Shown here one piece after another: positions 17,895 to 26,010 of a DNA stretch of 39,521 nucleotides (position 1 is its first letter; every line of letters begins with the position of its first letter). The position numbers and the translations under genes are program-made. Below the pieces are notes generated by a model that made no database searches, was not told the origin of the DNA, and saw only the letters and a list, made by a program, of their open reading frames with translations. Where the stretch lies: positions 3,899 through 43,419 of the forward strand of contig JAGDXC010000003.1 in NCBI GenBank assembly GCA_023269935.1, written 5' to 3'. This stretch comes from Thermocladium sp. (GTDB taxonomy: Archaea > Thermoproteota > Thermoprotei > Thermoproteales > Thermocladiaceae).

Positions 17895-20408
17895 ATGTCG
17901 TTTATAGATAACTACAAGTATAGAACTGGAAGAAACTTTGCCTTTCCTGAATATATGCCGCAATACCCTGTTAATTACCCATTTTCTGTTAAGTCAATGA
18001 AGGCATGGATAGATTTAGATCCAGAAAATAAGGTGATCAGGGGAATAGTTGAATATTCGATAATAGCGATGCGAAGCATTAAGCGAGTTGCATTGAATGC
18101 CAAGGAGATGAATATACTGAATGTTAATCATCCATTTGATTATGATGGTTCCACGTTATTTGTAGAGCTGGGCCAATTATCAATCAATGACTCAACCTTG
18201 ATAAGGATAGAGTACTCAACAAAGCCAAGGCGAGGGCTTTACTTCGTTGATCCTAATCCAAATAAAGGCGATCCCGTATTAACTATTTGGACACAAGGGG
18301 AAAGCGAGGACAATAGGTATTGGTTGCCATTACCTGATAACCCCAATATAAAATTCCCCACGCAAATATCAATAAGGGTTCCTTCTAACTTGATTGCGGT
18401 GAGTAATGGAATTCTGATAGATAGAAAGGATATTGATAATAAAGTTGAGTGGACATGGGCATTCGATAAGCCTCACTCACCGTATCTTATAGCGTTAGCT
18501 GCCGGTGAATTCGAGTCAATAAGCGATGAATGTGATGGAGTTAAGCTAGAGTATTATGTTCCTAGGGGGCGGGCCAATGATTCAAGGCTAAGCTTTGCAC
18601 ATACATGTGACATGATAAGATTTTTCAGTGAATTTACCGGGGTAAAGTATCCATACCCCATATATAAGCAAGCAGTCGTCGAGGAATTCATATATGGAGG
18701 CATGGAGAATACCACGGTAACTATATTAACGGATCAAACGCTCCATGATGAACATGCGCATTGCCCTTACTCCAAGTATCCTTGCAAGTATGAGGACTTC
18801 AGCTCCGATTCGCTTGTTGCACATGAATTGGCGCATCAATGGTTTGGGGATCTGGTTACAACCAGGGATTGGGCCAATATTTGGCTCAATGAAGCCTTTG
18901 CGACATATATGGATGCATTATATACCCTTCACAGCAAGGGAAGGGATGACTTTCTATATGTATTATTAAATAATTTCAAGACCTATTTAGGAGAATATGA
19001 GAAGCGATATGCAAGGCCTATAGTTACTCGTCTCTATGGGATACCTGAGGAAATGTTCGATAGACATACTTATGAGAAAGGATCCACAGTTCTTCATGCG
19101 TTACATGAATTGGTCGGCGATGATGTGTTCAGGAGGGGCATCAAGAGGTACTTGGAGGTTCATAAATTTGGTAATGCCGATACGGAGGACTTAAGAAAAG
19201 CCATCGAGGCTGAGGCTGGGGAGGACTTGTCTTGGTTCTTCGATCAATTCGTTTATTCGGGAGGCCATCCTGTAATAAAGACTAGGTGGGAGTGGGATCC
19301 TGATAATAAGCTGGTCAGAATAAGCATCCAACAGACTCAAGATGTTGATTCATATCCAATTTATAAGCTGCCCCTCGATATAAAATTAGTTAATAGAAAT
19401 GGAAAACAAACTATGCAAGTGTTGATGACTACCAAGGAACAATCAATAGCAATACCTCTAGACACTAAGCCCCTCTATATTTGCATAGATCCTGGGTTTA
19501 AATTGCCCCGCATTGTACAGTCCGATAAATCCATCGAGGAAGCTAAGGCAGAGTTAAGCGATGAAGACATTATATGTAGAATAGAAGCTGTTGAGTCCCT
19601 TAGCAAGAATCCATCCCCTCAATCGATTGCTGCACTTAGGGGTGCATTAATGGAGGATGCATTCTGGGGCGTGAGAGCCGAGGCGGCAAGAGCATTGGGT
19701 CGCATAGGAACAAGTGATGCAAAGAATGCATTGCTGGAGGCACTTAAGAGAGAGGAATCACCACGAGTCAAGAGAGTTATTGTGGAGTCCCTTGGTGAGT
19801 TCAAGAGAGATGGGGAAGTACTTAATGTATTGCGGAATTTGCTCAGCGATGAGAAGGAGAGCTACTATGTCAGATACATGTCGGCAATAAGCATGGGAAA
19901 GCTGGGCATCGACGATTCACAGAAATCCTTACTAGATGCATTAAATTATGGCGGCCACAATTATGTGATAACGCAGGGAGCATTACTGGGCTTAGGAGAA
20001 CTTGGTTCCACGGATTCCATTGATGTTATAATTAGATACTCGCTGGGTGATAAACCAACGCCCGTTAGAGTTGCCGCTATTCAAGCTATGGCTAAATTCC
20101 CTGGAAACAAGAGGATAATTAATGAATTATTAATGCTAAGTAGAGATGATAATTTTAGGGTCAGGAGTGCTGTGGTGGCGGCTGCTGGAGAATTAAGAGA
20201 CGATAGACTACTTCCAATGCTAGATAAATTATCTTCCCAGGACCCAGATGGACGGGTCAGGCGGTTAGCTAGGGAGACAGCCTATAGGATTAGGCAATTC
20301 CTAGAGAAGGGAGAAGAGTATAGGAAGTTAAGGGATGAGATCGATGAAGTGAAGAGGCGGGAAATCGAATTAGAGGAACGCATGGAGAGAATGGAGAGAA
20401 AAGCATAA
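17895..20408 (+). CDS. M1-family zinc aminopeptidase with C-terminal HEAT repeats
   Basis: The 837-residue protein removes N-terminal residues from peptides. The exopeptidase motif is GGMEN (268-272; usually GAMEN). The zinc site is HELAH (310-314) with the third ligand E333 in NEAFATYMD, the exact HExxH-x18-E spacing of M1. The beta-sandwich domain ends near residue 545. Residues ~556-800 then form about seven short HEAT repeats of the PBS-lyase type (for example VRAEAARALGRIG), followed by a highly charged coiled coil at ~803-837. It is related to tricorn-interacting factor F2/F3 and so probably acts in cytoplasmic peptide recycling. It ends 9 bp before a convergent gene. Confidence 0.92.
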   Translation: MSFIDNYKYRTGRNFAFPEYMPQYPVNYPFSVKSMKAWIDLDPENKVIRGIVEYSIIAMRSIKRVALNAKEMNILNVNHPFDYDGSTLFVELGQLSINDSTLIRIEYSTKPRRGLYFVDPNPNKGDPVLTIWTQGESEDNRYWLPLPDNPNIKFPTQISIRVPSNLIAVSNGILIDRKDIDNKVEWTWAFDKPHSPYLIALAAGEFESISDECDGVKLEYYVPRGRANDSRLSFAHTCDMIRFFSEFTGVKYPYPIYKQAVVEEFIYGGMENTTVTILTDQTLHDEHAHCPYSKYPCKYEDFSSDSLVAHELAHQWFGDLVTTRDWANIWLNEAFATYMDALYTLHSKGRDDFLYVLLNNFKTYLGEYEKRYARPIVTRLYGIPEEMFDRHTYEKGSTVLHALHELVGDDVFRRGIKRYLEVHKFGNADTEDLRKAIEAEAGEDLSWFFDQFVYSGGHPVIKTRWEWDPDNKLVRISIQQTQDVDSYPIYKLPLDIKLVNRNGKQTMQVLMTTKEQSIAIPLDTKPLYICIDPGFKLPRIVQSDKSIEEAKAELSDEDIICRIEAVESLSKNPSPQSIAALRGALMEDAFWGVRAEAARALGRIGTSDAKNALLEALKREESPRVKRVIVESLGEFKRDGEVLNVLRNLLSDEKESYYVRYMSAISMGKLGIDDSQKSLLDALNYGGHNYVITQGALLGLGELGSTDSIDVIIRYSLGDKPTPVRVAAIQAMAKFPGNKRIINELLMLSRDDNFRVRSAVVAAAGELRDDRLLPMLDKLSSQDPDGRVRRLARETAYRIRQFLEKGEEYRKLRDEIDEVKRREIELEERMERMERKA

Positions 20409-20417
20409 GAATATCAA

Positions 20418-21320
20418 TCAATTTGTTTCACTATCATTACCTGCATCTATCTTCCCATGGCTTCGCAGCATCACATATTTTATGCACTTATCGCTTATCT
20501 TAGATCCAAGAAGCAGCATACCCTCATCGGCATTTAATATGTAATCACTATCCACGGGCTTCTCAGTGCAGTGAATGCCTAAGTCAACTTCATCAACCGT
20601 GAAGTCATTGCTGCCCATTATTTTAGCTATGGCTAGGTCCTCGAGGTCCGGCACGAGTTTTGCGGGGACAGGAGTATTAATATCAATGCTATCCTTACCA
20701 ATAGCTGTCTCCATTGGTGGAAAACCAAACGTGTTGATATAATTTTCAATATAAGTAGAATATTGATTTCTGCCATTAATTATTGCATTGCGTGTGGATT
20801 CTATGAATTCACCCGTCTCGTTGCGTATGACTTCCTTAACTCCACCACCCACTTCAACGAGCGCTCTCCGTGCACAATGAAGTGTGCCGCCCTCTATTGT
20901 TATTGGTTTAGTGCCTTCAACAGCATAAATGGCGGTATCCTTAGTTGATGCTAGTTGTGTTCCCCCATATTCAGCATTAAGGCACACTAATCCAACTGTG
21001 GATATGAGCGGATATCCATTGGGTTGGACACCTATTTCATTGAGAAATCGCGTTAATATGCTCGGCGACACTTCGTCTAGTTCTGCATATGATGCTTCTA
21101 TGAATAATACCCCATCATCGTCTAAATCTAATAATGGTGATTCTATTCCAAAGCCACTCCTAAAAGCATCAAAGAGAGGCTTATACTTGCTTCTCACCCT
21201 ATCCAGCGACGTAGAGACGTAGTTACCTATCAAGGATAACATTTTATCCATTAATCTCTTTACTTCCTCCTCCTTTAGCTCCTCTCCATTATTATTTGAC
21301 AATTTGAGTCGTTTAGGCAT
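20418..21320 (-). CDS. Hypothetical protein, no family recognised
   Basis: The 300-residue soluble protein has no transmembrane span and no motif I can name. A charged N-terminus (~1-40) precedes an alpha/beta-looking body with acidic LLDLDDDGVLFIEASYAEL, a Gly-rich stretch around ALVEVGGGVKEVIRNETGEF, and only three cysteines (in VCLN, LHCARR and IHCTEK, with a fourth in DKCIKY). The ATG at 21320 is preferred over the TTG at 21323 because an A/T-rich TATA-like block (AATATATTT, ~21335-21343 on the minus strand) lies at the right distance. It converges on the aminopeptidase with a 9-bp gap. The stable codon pattern and length suggest a real gene. Confidence 0.7.
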   Translation of the reverse strand: MPKRLKLSNNNGEELKEEEVKRLMDKMLSLIGNYVSTSLDRVRSKYKPLFDAFRSGFGIESPLLDLDDDGVLFIEASYAELDEVSPSILTRFLNEIGVQPNGYPLISTVGLVCLNAEYGGTQLASTKDTAIYAVEGTKPITIEGGTLHCARRALVEVGGGVKEVIRNETGEFIESTRNAIINGRNQYSTYIENYINTFGFPPMETAIGKDSIDINTPVPAKLVPDLEDLAIAKIMGSNDFTVDEVDLGIHCTEKPVDSDYILNADEGMLLLGSKISDKCIKYVMLRSHGKIDAGNDSETN

Positions 21321-21454
21321 CAATAAACATTTTAAAATATATTTCGTTCATTGCCCTGCCCTAAAATTTTTTAACAACCAAATAAAGGAAGTTAATTAAG
21401 TGATGATTGACATGCCGAATGATCGGTGATTCCTCCCAGGGTAGCTGAGAATTA

Positions 21455-22210
21455 TCATCCTATTATAAGCGTTAACGCCATTGCGTAGAATATAGCTAGC
21501 ACCCCGGATAAGTATATACCATCGAATGTTCCCATTCCCCCTATATCTATGATGGCCGGCGATAATTCAATCACCTCCCTAAGATGCATTAGATCAGCCC
21601 CAATCAAGCTACTGAGTACACCCACAATATAGGCAGCTGCTGGAGACGCATTAAGAAGTGTTGGGGACATCACATATATTATAAGCGTCGTAGCGATGGC
21701 GGATACGAGAGGTGGTAGGAACGCTGGAGTAGTTATGCCGATGCCGGGCACCACCTTAGCAGCCCTATTGACTATCAGTGTCGTTAATAAGAGGGAAATG
21801 ATTACCCCCGCTAAAACCCTATGGGATATATCCCACATTACATACATCAATACTATGGACATTGCTGTGGGTATTATCGCTCCACCCACATTTATTGATA
21901 CAATGCTTCTCTGTATTTGCCACATGAAACTGGGGAGCCTGAATTGAAAGCCCATGAAATCTATAGTTACATAACTCGGCATTATTGCCTTGTACTTGGT
22001 CTCATAAACAGCCACATGAACTACGCTCCCCAATAAACTAAGCCCCGTTATTGTTAGCGCTACAAATGTGCCGTAATAGGCGGGGAAACCAAGTAATTTA
22101 AAGACAAGCATTAGATTAACTATGGACATGGGTATGACGAACACCGCAAGTATGGAGTACAGTATTAACCTAATACCCCCAAGCGGAGAGAATACAAGTA
22201 TCTTGAACAC
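21455..22210 (-). CDS. DUF1614 integral membrane protein
   Basis: The 251-residue protein has about seven hydrophobic spans and the hallmarks of DUF1614: VGGAIIPTAMSI, a Pro-rich GIGITTPAFLPPL, SLIGADLMHLREV and the C-terminal IDIGGMGTFDGIYLSG. The conserved acidic residues in GAD and FDG sit within or next to membrane spans, as in some intramembrane enzymes, but no activity is established for the family. The start is GTG at 22210, and a TATA box (GCATTTATT on the minus strand, 22231-22239) is centred ~25 nt upstream, so the transcript is probably leaderless on GTG. Confidence 0.85.
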   Translation of the reverse strand: MFKILVFSPLGGIRLILYSILAVFVIPMSIVNLMLVFKLLGFPAYYGTFVALTITGLSLLGSVVHVAVYETKYKAIMPSYVTIDFMGFQFRLPSFMWQIQRSIVSINVGGAIIPTAMSIVLMYVMWDISHRVLAGVIISLLLTTLIVNRAAKVVPGIGITTPAFLPPLVSAIATTLIIYVMSPTLLNASPAAAYIVGVLSSLIGADLMHLREVIELSPAIIDIGGMGTFDGIYLSGVLAIFYAMALTLIIG

Positions 22211-22411
22211 AAATACCCCGGCATCCTAGGAATAAATGCATTGCTTCCTAAACTAATAACAGAAAAGTGGGCTTAGGCTGCATATGCACTCCCCAAGTAT
22301 GATTCCTCATGAGAATGGATATTTGGTTCATGACTGGCCTTAATAGACTCCATCCATTTTTAACAGAGATATCTTTCTTCAAAGCAGTTTTTCACAAGAT
22401 CCTTAAGAAGC

Positions 22412-22440
22412 CTCGCCCTTTGGGCGGGGGAGCCGTCAAC
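22412..22440 (+). repeat. Orphan IS200/IS605-type right-end hairpin
   Basis: CTCGCCC-TTT-GGGCGGG forms a 7-bp stem (one T-G pair) at 22412-22428 and is followed by GGAGCCGTCAAC. TnpB transposon right ends end in a GC-rich hairpin followed by a TCAA-like cleavage site, and this is also where the guide RNA scaffold ends. No tnpB lies next to it. Confidence 0.5.
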
Positions 22441-22492
22441 AGAATTCAGTAATTAATTGTAACTAATGGGTTAATAATGTGAGCCACACTAG

Positions 22493-22500
22493 ATATTTAT
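22493..22500 (+). promoter_or_regulatory. TATA box of the SDR gene
   Basis: ATATTTAT is centred ~27 nt upstream of the ATG at 22524, giving a leaderless start. It excludes the out-of-frame ATG at 22520. Confidence 0.6.
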
Positions 22501-22523
22501 TCCTGTCTATCTTTTCGTAATGT

Positions 22524-23294
22524 ATGCGGACAGCTGTAGTGACAGGTAGTGGGAGGGGCATCGGTAGATCAATAGCTGTGAAATTGGCTGAGGCTGGTTT
22601 TTCCCTTGTAATAAATGTGAAGCGACACGTTGAGGAAGGAGAGGAGACTTTGCGGGAGGTAAAAAAGCATGGAGATGGAATTCTAGTTCAGGCGGATGTG
22701 GCTACAATTGATGGTGCAAATAAATTAATCAACGAGACCATTAAAGCATTTGGCTCAGTAGATGTCTTGGTGAATAATGCAGGATTAGGTATTGCTAGGC
22801 CATTTATAGAAATAGATGAATTATTATGGGATAAATTAATAAATACCAATCTAAAATCAGTTTACTTGGTTACTAGAGCAGCCCTTCCCCATATGATCAA
22901 GAAAGGCCACGGTAAGGTAATAAATATAACATCTATAGCCGGTATAACTGGTCTAGCTTACTTGGTTCCCTATAGCGCAGCCAAGGCAGGCATAATAGGC
23001 TTCACTAAGGCATTGGCAGCAGAGGTAGGTCCTCTTGGCATAACAGTTAATGCCGTGGCGGCCGGCTTAGTTAAAACCAAGATGGGGGATTCTCTACTTC
23101 AGTATATTGGTAAAAACGAGGAAACATGGGTAAAGGCCCACACATTGACGGGCAGCATGGTGGAGCCAAATGAAGTGGCGGAGCTAGTTGCTGCATTAGC
23201 ATCCGATAAAATTCGCAACTTAACCGGTGAAGTAATAGTAATAGATAGTGGCTCATCAATAATTGAGTCGCGGCGTTTTGTGCTTGATGGGTAA
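22524..23294 (+). CDS. Short-chain dehydrogenase/reductase (3-oxoacyl reductase-like)
   Basis: The 256-residue protein is a classical SDR: cofactor motif TGSGRGIG (7-14), NNAG at 84-87, and the catalytic Ser137, Tyr150 and Lys154 (YSAAK). Arg at the end of the second strand region (NVKRH) would suit NADP(H). The closest textbook family is 3-oxoacyl-ACP reductase/FabG, but archaea lack the standard bacterial fatty-acid pathway, so the substrate is unknown. Length is normal. It stands alone, with its own promoter and a divergent DUF1614 gene upstream. Confidence 0.85.
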   Translation: MRTAVVTGSGRGIGRSIAVKLAEAGFSLVINVKRHVEEGEETLREVKKHGDGILVQADVATIDGANKLINETIKAFGSVDVLVNNAGLGIARPFIEIDELLWDKLINTNLKSVYLVTRAALPHMIKKGHGKVINITSIAGITGLAYLVPYSAAKAGIIGFTKALAAEVGPLGITVNAVAAGLVKTKMGDSLLQYIGKNEETWVKAHTLTGSMVEPNEVAELVAALASDKIRNLTGEVIVIDSGSSIIESRRFVLDG

Positions 23295-23441
23295 CTAGCC
23301 AGGGAGTTAAGGGTAGTAAAGAGAGTATAAATAAGGTTGAGATAATGTGGCAAGATTTAACAATTTACGATCAAAGGGAATGTATTTCCCATCCTTTTCT
23401 CGGGCTGGATGGGTATAGCTAGGTATAGCTAACTATTTAAA

Positions 23442-25049
23442 TTAATCTCGGGGCTCTACTTTGATATCGATATTATACTTACGCTTAAGGCTCTCCAATT
23501 TAGGCAACACCCTTGATATCGTTATTCCCATATAGCCCTCAGGTACCTTTATCACGACCATATTGGGGCCACCATACTCGATGGATAATTCACTAGGCGG
23601 CACATACTTTCTTAGTGTTCTCGCTATTCTGCTTATTACCCTATAATCAGCGTGTTGCGACCTGCCTTGCCTTTTTTCCTTTATTGGAACAACAAATGTT
23701 TCCTCTCCAAATACATATACTTCATACTCTGCGTCTCCACTAATGAAATCCCTCACCGTAACTACTGGTCGCGCCAAGTCTTGTTCTCGCATTCCCTCCG
23801 GTATCTTAACGGCCATCTCCAGAGAGTAAACCTTGCTTACATCCCCTTTATCCATGAATATTATGGTATCCATTATTGATGGCAACATGCCTAGCTCCAC
23901 TCTTCCAATGAAACGTTGAATCGCATCTATGGGTGTAGTAGCGTGAACCACGCCAACCATGCCTATCCCGGCCAGCCTTAGATCAACATATACCTGGAAG
24001 TCCGCCGTATCCCGCATCTCATCAAATATCGTGTAATCCGGCCTTGATAGCAGTAAAATATCATGTATCTCCTCGGAGGATGCCATGGTCTTTGATAATT
24101 GTGTTACTTGCGGTGGAAGTATCATATCCCTCGGGGATTCAATGGTCTTGACGATCTTATTCTTTGAGAGGTAAAACTCGGCTAGGGCTTGGGCAAATGT
24201 GGTCTTACCGGCCCCAGGAGAACCCGCTATTAGTATCCCCTCTGCCCCCTCTTCTAGCCTAGCAAGTACCTTGGGATGAAGGGAATAATCCTCTATGCGT
24301 CGCTTCACCAATGGCTTCACGGCCGTTATTTCTATTCCATCGGACACCGGAGGAAATACAGCCACAATCCTAACATCTTTATGCTGTATTATCAGCGAGT
24401 GGTCTCTCCTTACTTCAATAACAGTATCGTTGCTTCTGTGGGCCATTGAGATTAATTCCCGCACCATCTTCTCTAACTGTTCCCTCCGCATTGGTTCTGT
24501 GCCCAGCGGCACCATCTCCCACGCTCCTGGTTTTCCCCTCTTGCCCAGCGGCACCACATCCTCCTTCAAGTGAACCGACATTAATCCACGCTCTAATTGA
24601 AACATCTTCTCCAGCTCAGAAATAGTTTTTTCCTTGCCTAAATATAAGTACTTTATCTTCATTACTTCACAGACGCTCTTCATTGTTTGATCGCTCGTCA
24701 CTAGGGTGGCCCCTAATTCCCGGGCAACCTCTCTAGCGATTATGTCTATGTCATCGACTCGGGCAACTTCTCTGGGCACAGTATCTATATACTCTATTCT
24801 AACGAAATCAGTGAGGCCCATCTTAGTGATAGCATCATTAATGTATTCCAATTCCTCTATGCCGAGCTTACCTATAGATGATCCCTTCTTCTCCTCTTCC
24901 TCAAAGAATCGCACGATAAGGGAGTGAATCAATACTTTACCGCGAACTTCACCCCTTATGACTGATTCCCTTAAACTACCATCAACTATGACGCTGATGT
25001 CCGGCACGTAAACCTCATCGGCAGCCAACATCTCATTCAAGAAACCCAT
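23442..25049 (-). CDS. PIN-domain / PilT-type ATPase / KH-domain protein
   Basis: The 535-residue protein combines three modules. Residues ~14-130 are a PIN nuclease-like domain with Asp17 (PDISVIVDG), Asp100/103 and Asp120 (TLVTSDQTM). Residues ~245-440 are a secretion/PilT-type ATPase with Walker A GSPGAGKTT (276-284) and the Walker B-like YTIFDEMRDTADF. The C-terminal ~60 residues resemble a KH RNA-binding domain. Such fusions are widespread in archaea and are thought to act on RNA, though their role is not settled. ATG 25049 is taken as start, but a TATA-like GTATTTAA (minus, 25061-25068) would place transcription start near 25039, so ATG 25031 is a serious alternative. Confidence 0.88.
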   Translation of the reverse strand: MGFLNEMLAADEVYVPDISVIVDGSLRESVIRGEVRGKVLIHSLIVRFFEEEEKKGSSIGKLGIEELEYINDAITKMGLTDFVRIEYIDTVPREVARVDDIDIIAREVARELGATLVTSDQTMKSVCEVMKIKYLYLGKEKTISELEKMFQLERGLMSVHLKEDVVPLGKRGKPGAWEMVPLGTEPMRREQLEKMVRELISMAHRSNDTVIEVRRDHSLIIQHKDVRIVAVFPPVSDGIEITAVKPLVKRRIEDYSLHPKVLARLEEGAEGILIAGSPGAGKTTFAQALAEFYLSKNKIVKTIESPRDMILPPQVTQLSKTMASSEEIHDILLLSRPDYTIFDEMRDTADFQVYVDLRLAGIGMVGVVHATTPIDAIQRFIGRVELGMLPSIMDTIIFMDKGDVSKVYSLEMAVKIPEGMREQDLARPVVTVRDFISGDAEYEVYVFGEETFVVPIKEKRQGRSQHADYRVISRIARTLRKYVPPSELSIEYGGPNMVVIKVPEGYMGITISRVLPKLESLKRKYNIDIKVEPRD

Positions 25050-25104
25050 AAATAAGCAGCTTAAATACCTTTACCTAATCTAACATTCCTCAACGCAAAA
25101 TAAT

Positions 25105-25205
25105 TGGAGCCCCGGCCGGGATTTGAATTCCCGGGCGACCAAGGCCGCCACCCGGGACCTCCTGCTTACGAGGCAGGCGCTCCAACCAGGCTGAGCTACC
25201 GGGGC
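25105..25205 (-). tRNA. tRNA-Thr (anticodon CGU) with intron and encoded CCA
   Basis: The minus strand folds as a full tRNA: acceptor GCCCCGG/CCGGGGC, D stem GCTC/GAGC, anticodon stem CCTGC/GCAGG with loop CTCGTAA (anticodon CGT, 25168-25170), variable AGGTC, and T stem CCGGG/CCCGG with loop TTCAAAT. The T arm closes only if 23 nt (25128-25150) are removed. The discriminator is U (25108), as in archaeal tRNA-Thr, followed by an encoded CCA (25105-25107). A TATA-like GTAAAAAT lies ~28 nt upstream (25230-25237). Confidence 0.95.
25128..25150 (-). other. 23-nt tRNA intron at non-canonical position 53/54
   Basis: Around the junctions a bulge-helix-bulge core is visible: exon CCCG pairs with intron CGGG (4 bp), with a 3-nt bulge GG^T on the 5' side and AA^T on the 3' side (^ marks cleavage). 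The intron itself closes with GGCG/CGCC. This is the geometry recognised by archaeal splicing endonuclease. The outer exon helix is weak, so it is a relaxed motif. Confidence 0.85.
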
Positions 25206-25255
25206 TCGTTGGAACCCTTGGGGTAACCCATTTTTACGGTTTACGGTGAGGGAAA

Positions 25256-25263
25256 TCTATATA
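25256..25263 (+). promoter_or_regulatory. TATA box of the gene at 25287
   Basis: TCTATATA is centred ~27 nt upstream of two overlapping start codons, ATG 25285 (20-codon frame) and GTG 25287 (222-codon frame). Confidence 0.5.
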
Positions 25264-25286
25264 GGGGACCCACTAATTATGTTAAT

Positions 25287-25955
25287 GTGGATTTTAAGTC
25301 TCCACCCAGCGGTGGTTGTCCAATTAATGAAATGGATACGTTGCACCTAATACTGTTGATTCTGTGGAGACGCGTCGTTATTTGCAATGAATTCGGGCTG
25401 GACTGCATGGATCTACCCCTCATAGCAACAACGCAATTCATTGCGAGAAATTGCGATAGGGATGATGTTTACAAGTTGTTTGGGAGACTTAAACGATTAT
25501 CGGAAAAGTTAAATGGAGACATAGGGATATTCTCATATAATGGCATAACCGCCTCATTGAGGTTCAGCTTCGAGAAGGGAAACATATATGTGCATGATGG
25601 AGTCCTCCTGGCCAGGAATGATTGCAGAAAGGTTAGTTGCAAGCAAGTTAATAACGTCAAATTAGTGTTCATGTATCTAAGCATAAAGTTGAACAAGAGA
25701 AACATGGTTGTGCTCAATGTGCCGGATACATTAGTTTGGTTGGCTAAAATAATGGGCATGGAAACGGTGAGGGAAGTGCTGCAAATAATACATGATTATG
25801 TGGAGATAGGTAAAATTAATCAAGATATTGATACATTGATAAAGATCATTAATATGTGGGGAATACGCATGGATGCCGAATCATTCAACACAGCAATACT
25901 CCCAGCAAAAAGAAGCCTATTAGCCCTACAGTCATTGACGATTCCCCAGCCCTGA
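25287..25955 (+). CDS. Hypothetical protein next to tRNA-Thr
   Basis: I do not recognise this 222-residue protein. It begins at GTG 25287 if leaderless, or at ATG 25332 (residue 16, MDTLHLILLILW) if translation starts later. It is mostly helical, with one hydrophobic stretch near residues 18-27 that is too short and charged at its end to be a clear membrane span. Five scattered cysteines lie in the first half. A mid-protein segment FSFEKGNIYVHDGVLLARND looks like beta-strands. It is divergent from the tRNA and convergent with the radical SAM genes, so context says little. Confidence 0.6.
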   Translation: MDFKSPPSGGCPINEMDTLHLILLILWRRVVICNEFGLDCMDLPLIATTQFIARNCDRDDVYKLFGRLKRLSEKLNGDIGIFSYNGITASLRFSFEKGNIYVHDGVLLARNDCRKVSCKQVNNVKLVFMYLSIKLNKRNMVVLNVPDTLVWLAKIMGMETVREVLQIIHDYVEIGKINQDIDTLIKIINMWGIRMDAESFNTAILPAKRSLLALQSLTIPQP

Positions 25956-26010
25956 GGAACACCGATAAGCCAATTCCAAAAGCATTATGGCCGACCAGTT
26001 GCTAATGGAA

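Larger units (their letters stand above)
22211..22523. other. Intergenic region holding an orphan transposon right end
   Basis: The 313-bp divergent spacer contains the TATA boxes of both flanking genes (22231-22239 minus; 22493-22500 plus). Between them is a hairpin with flanks typical of an IS200/IS605 right end, without any transposase frame. About 22245-22400 is unassigned and may be remnant element DNA. Confidence 0.45.

Noticed and set aside
25105..25205. tRNA-Thr as an integration site of a genomic island
   Set aside because: No integrase, and no duplicated tRNA 3' end seen in the window.
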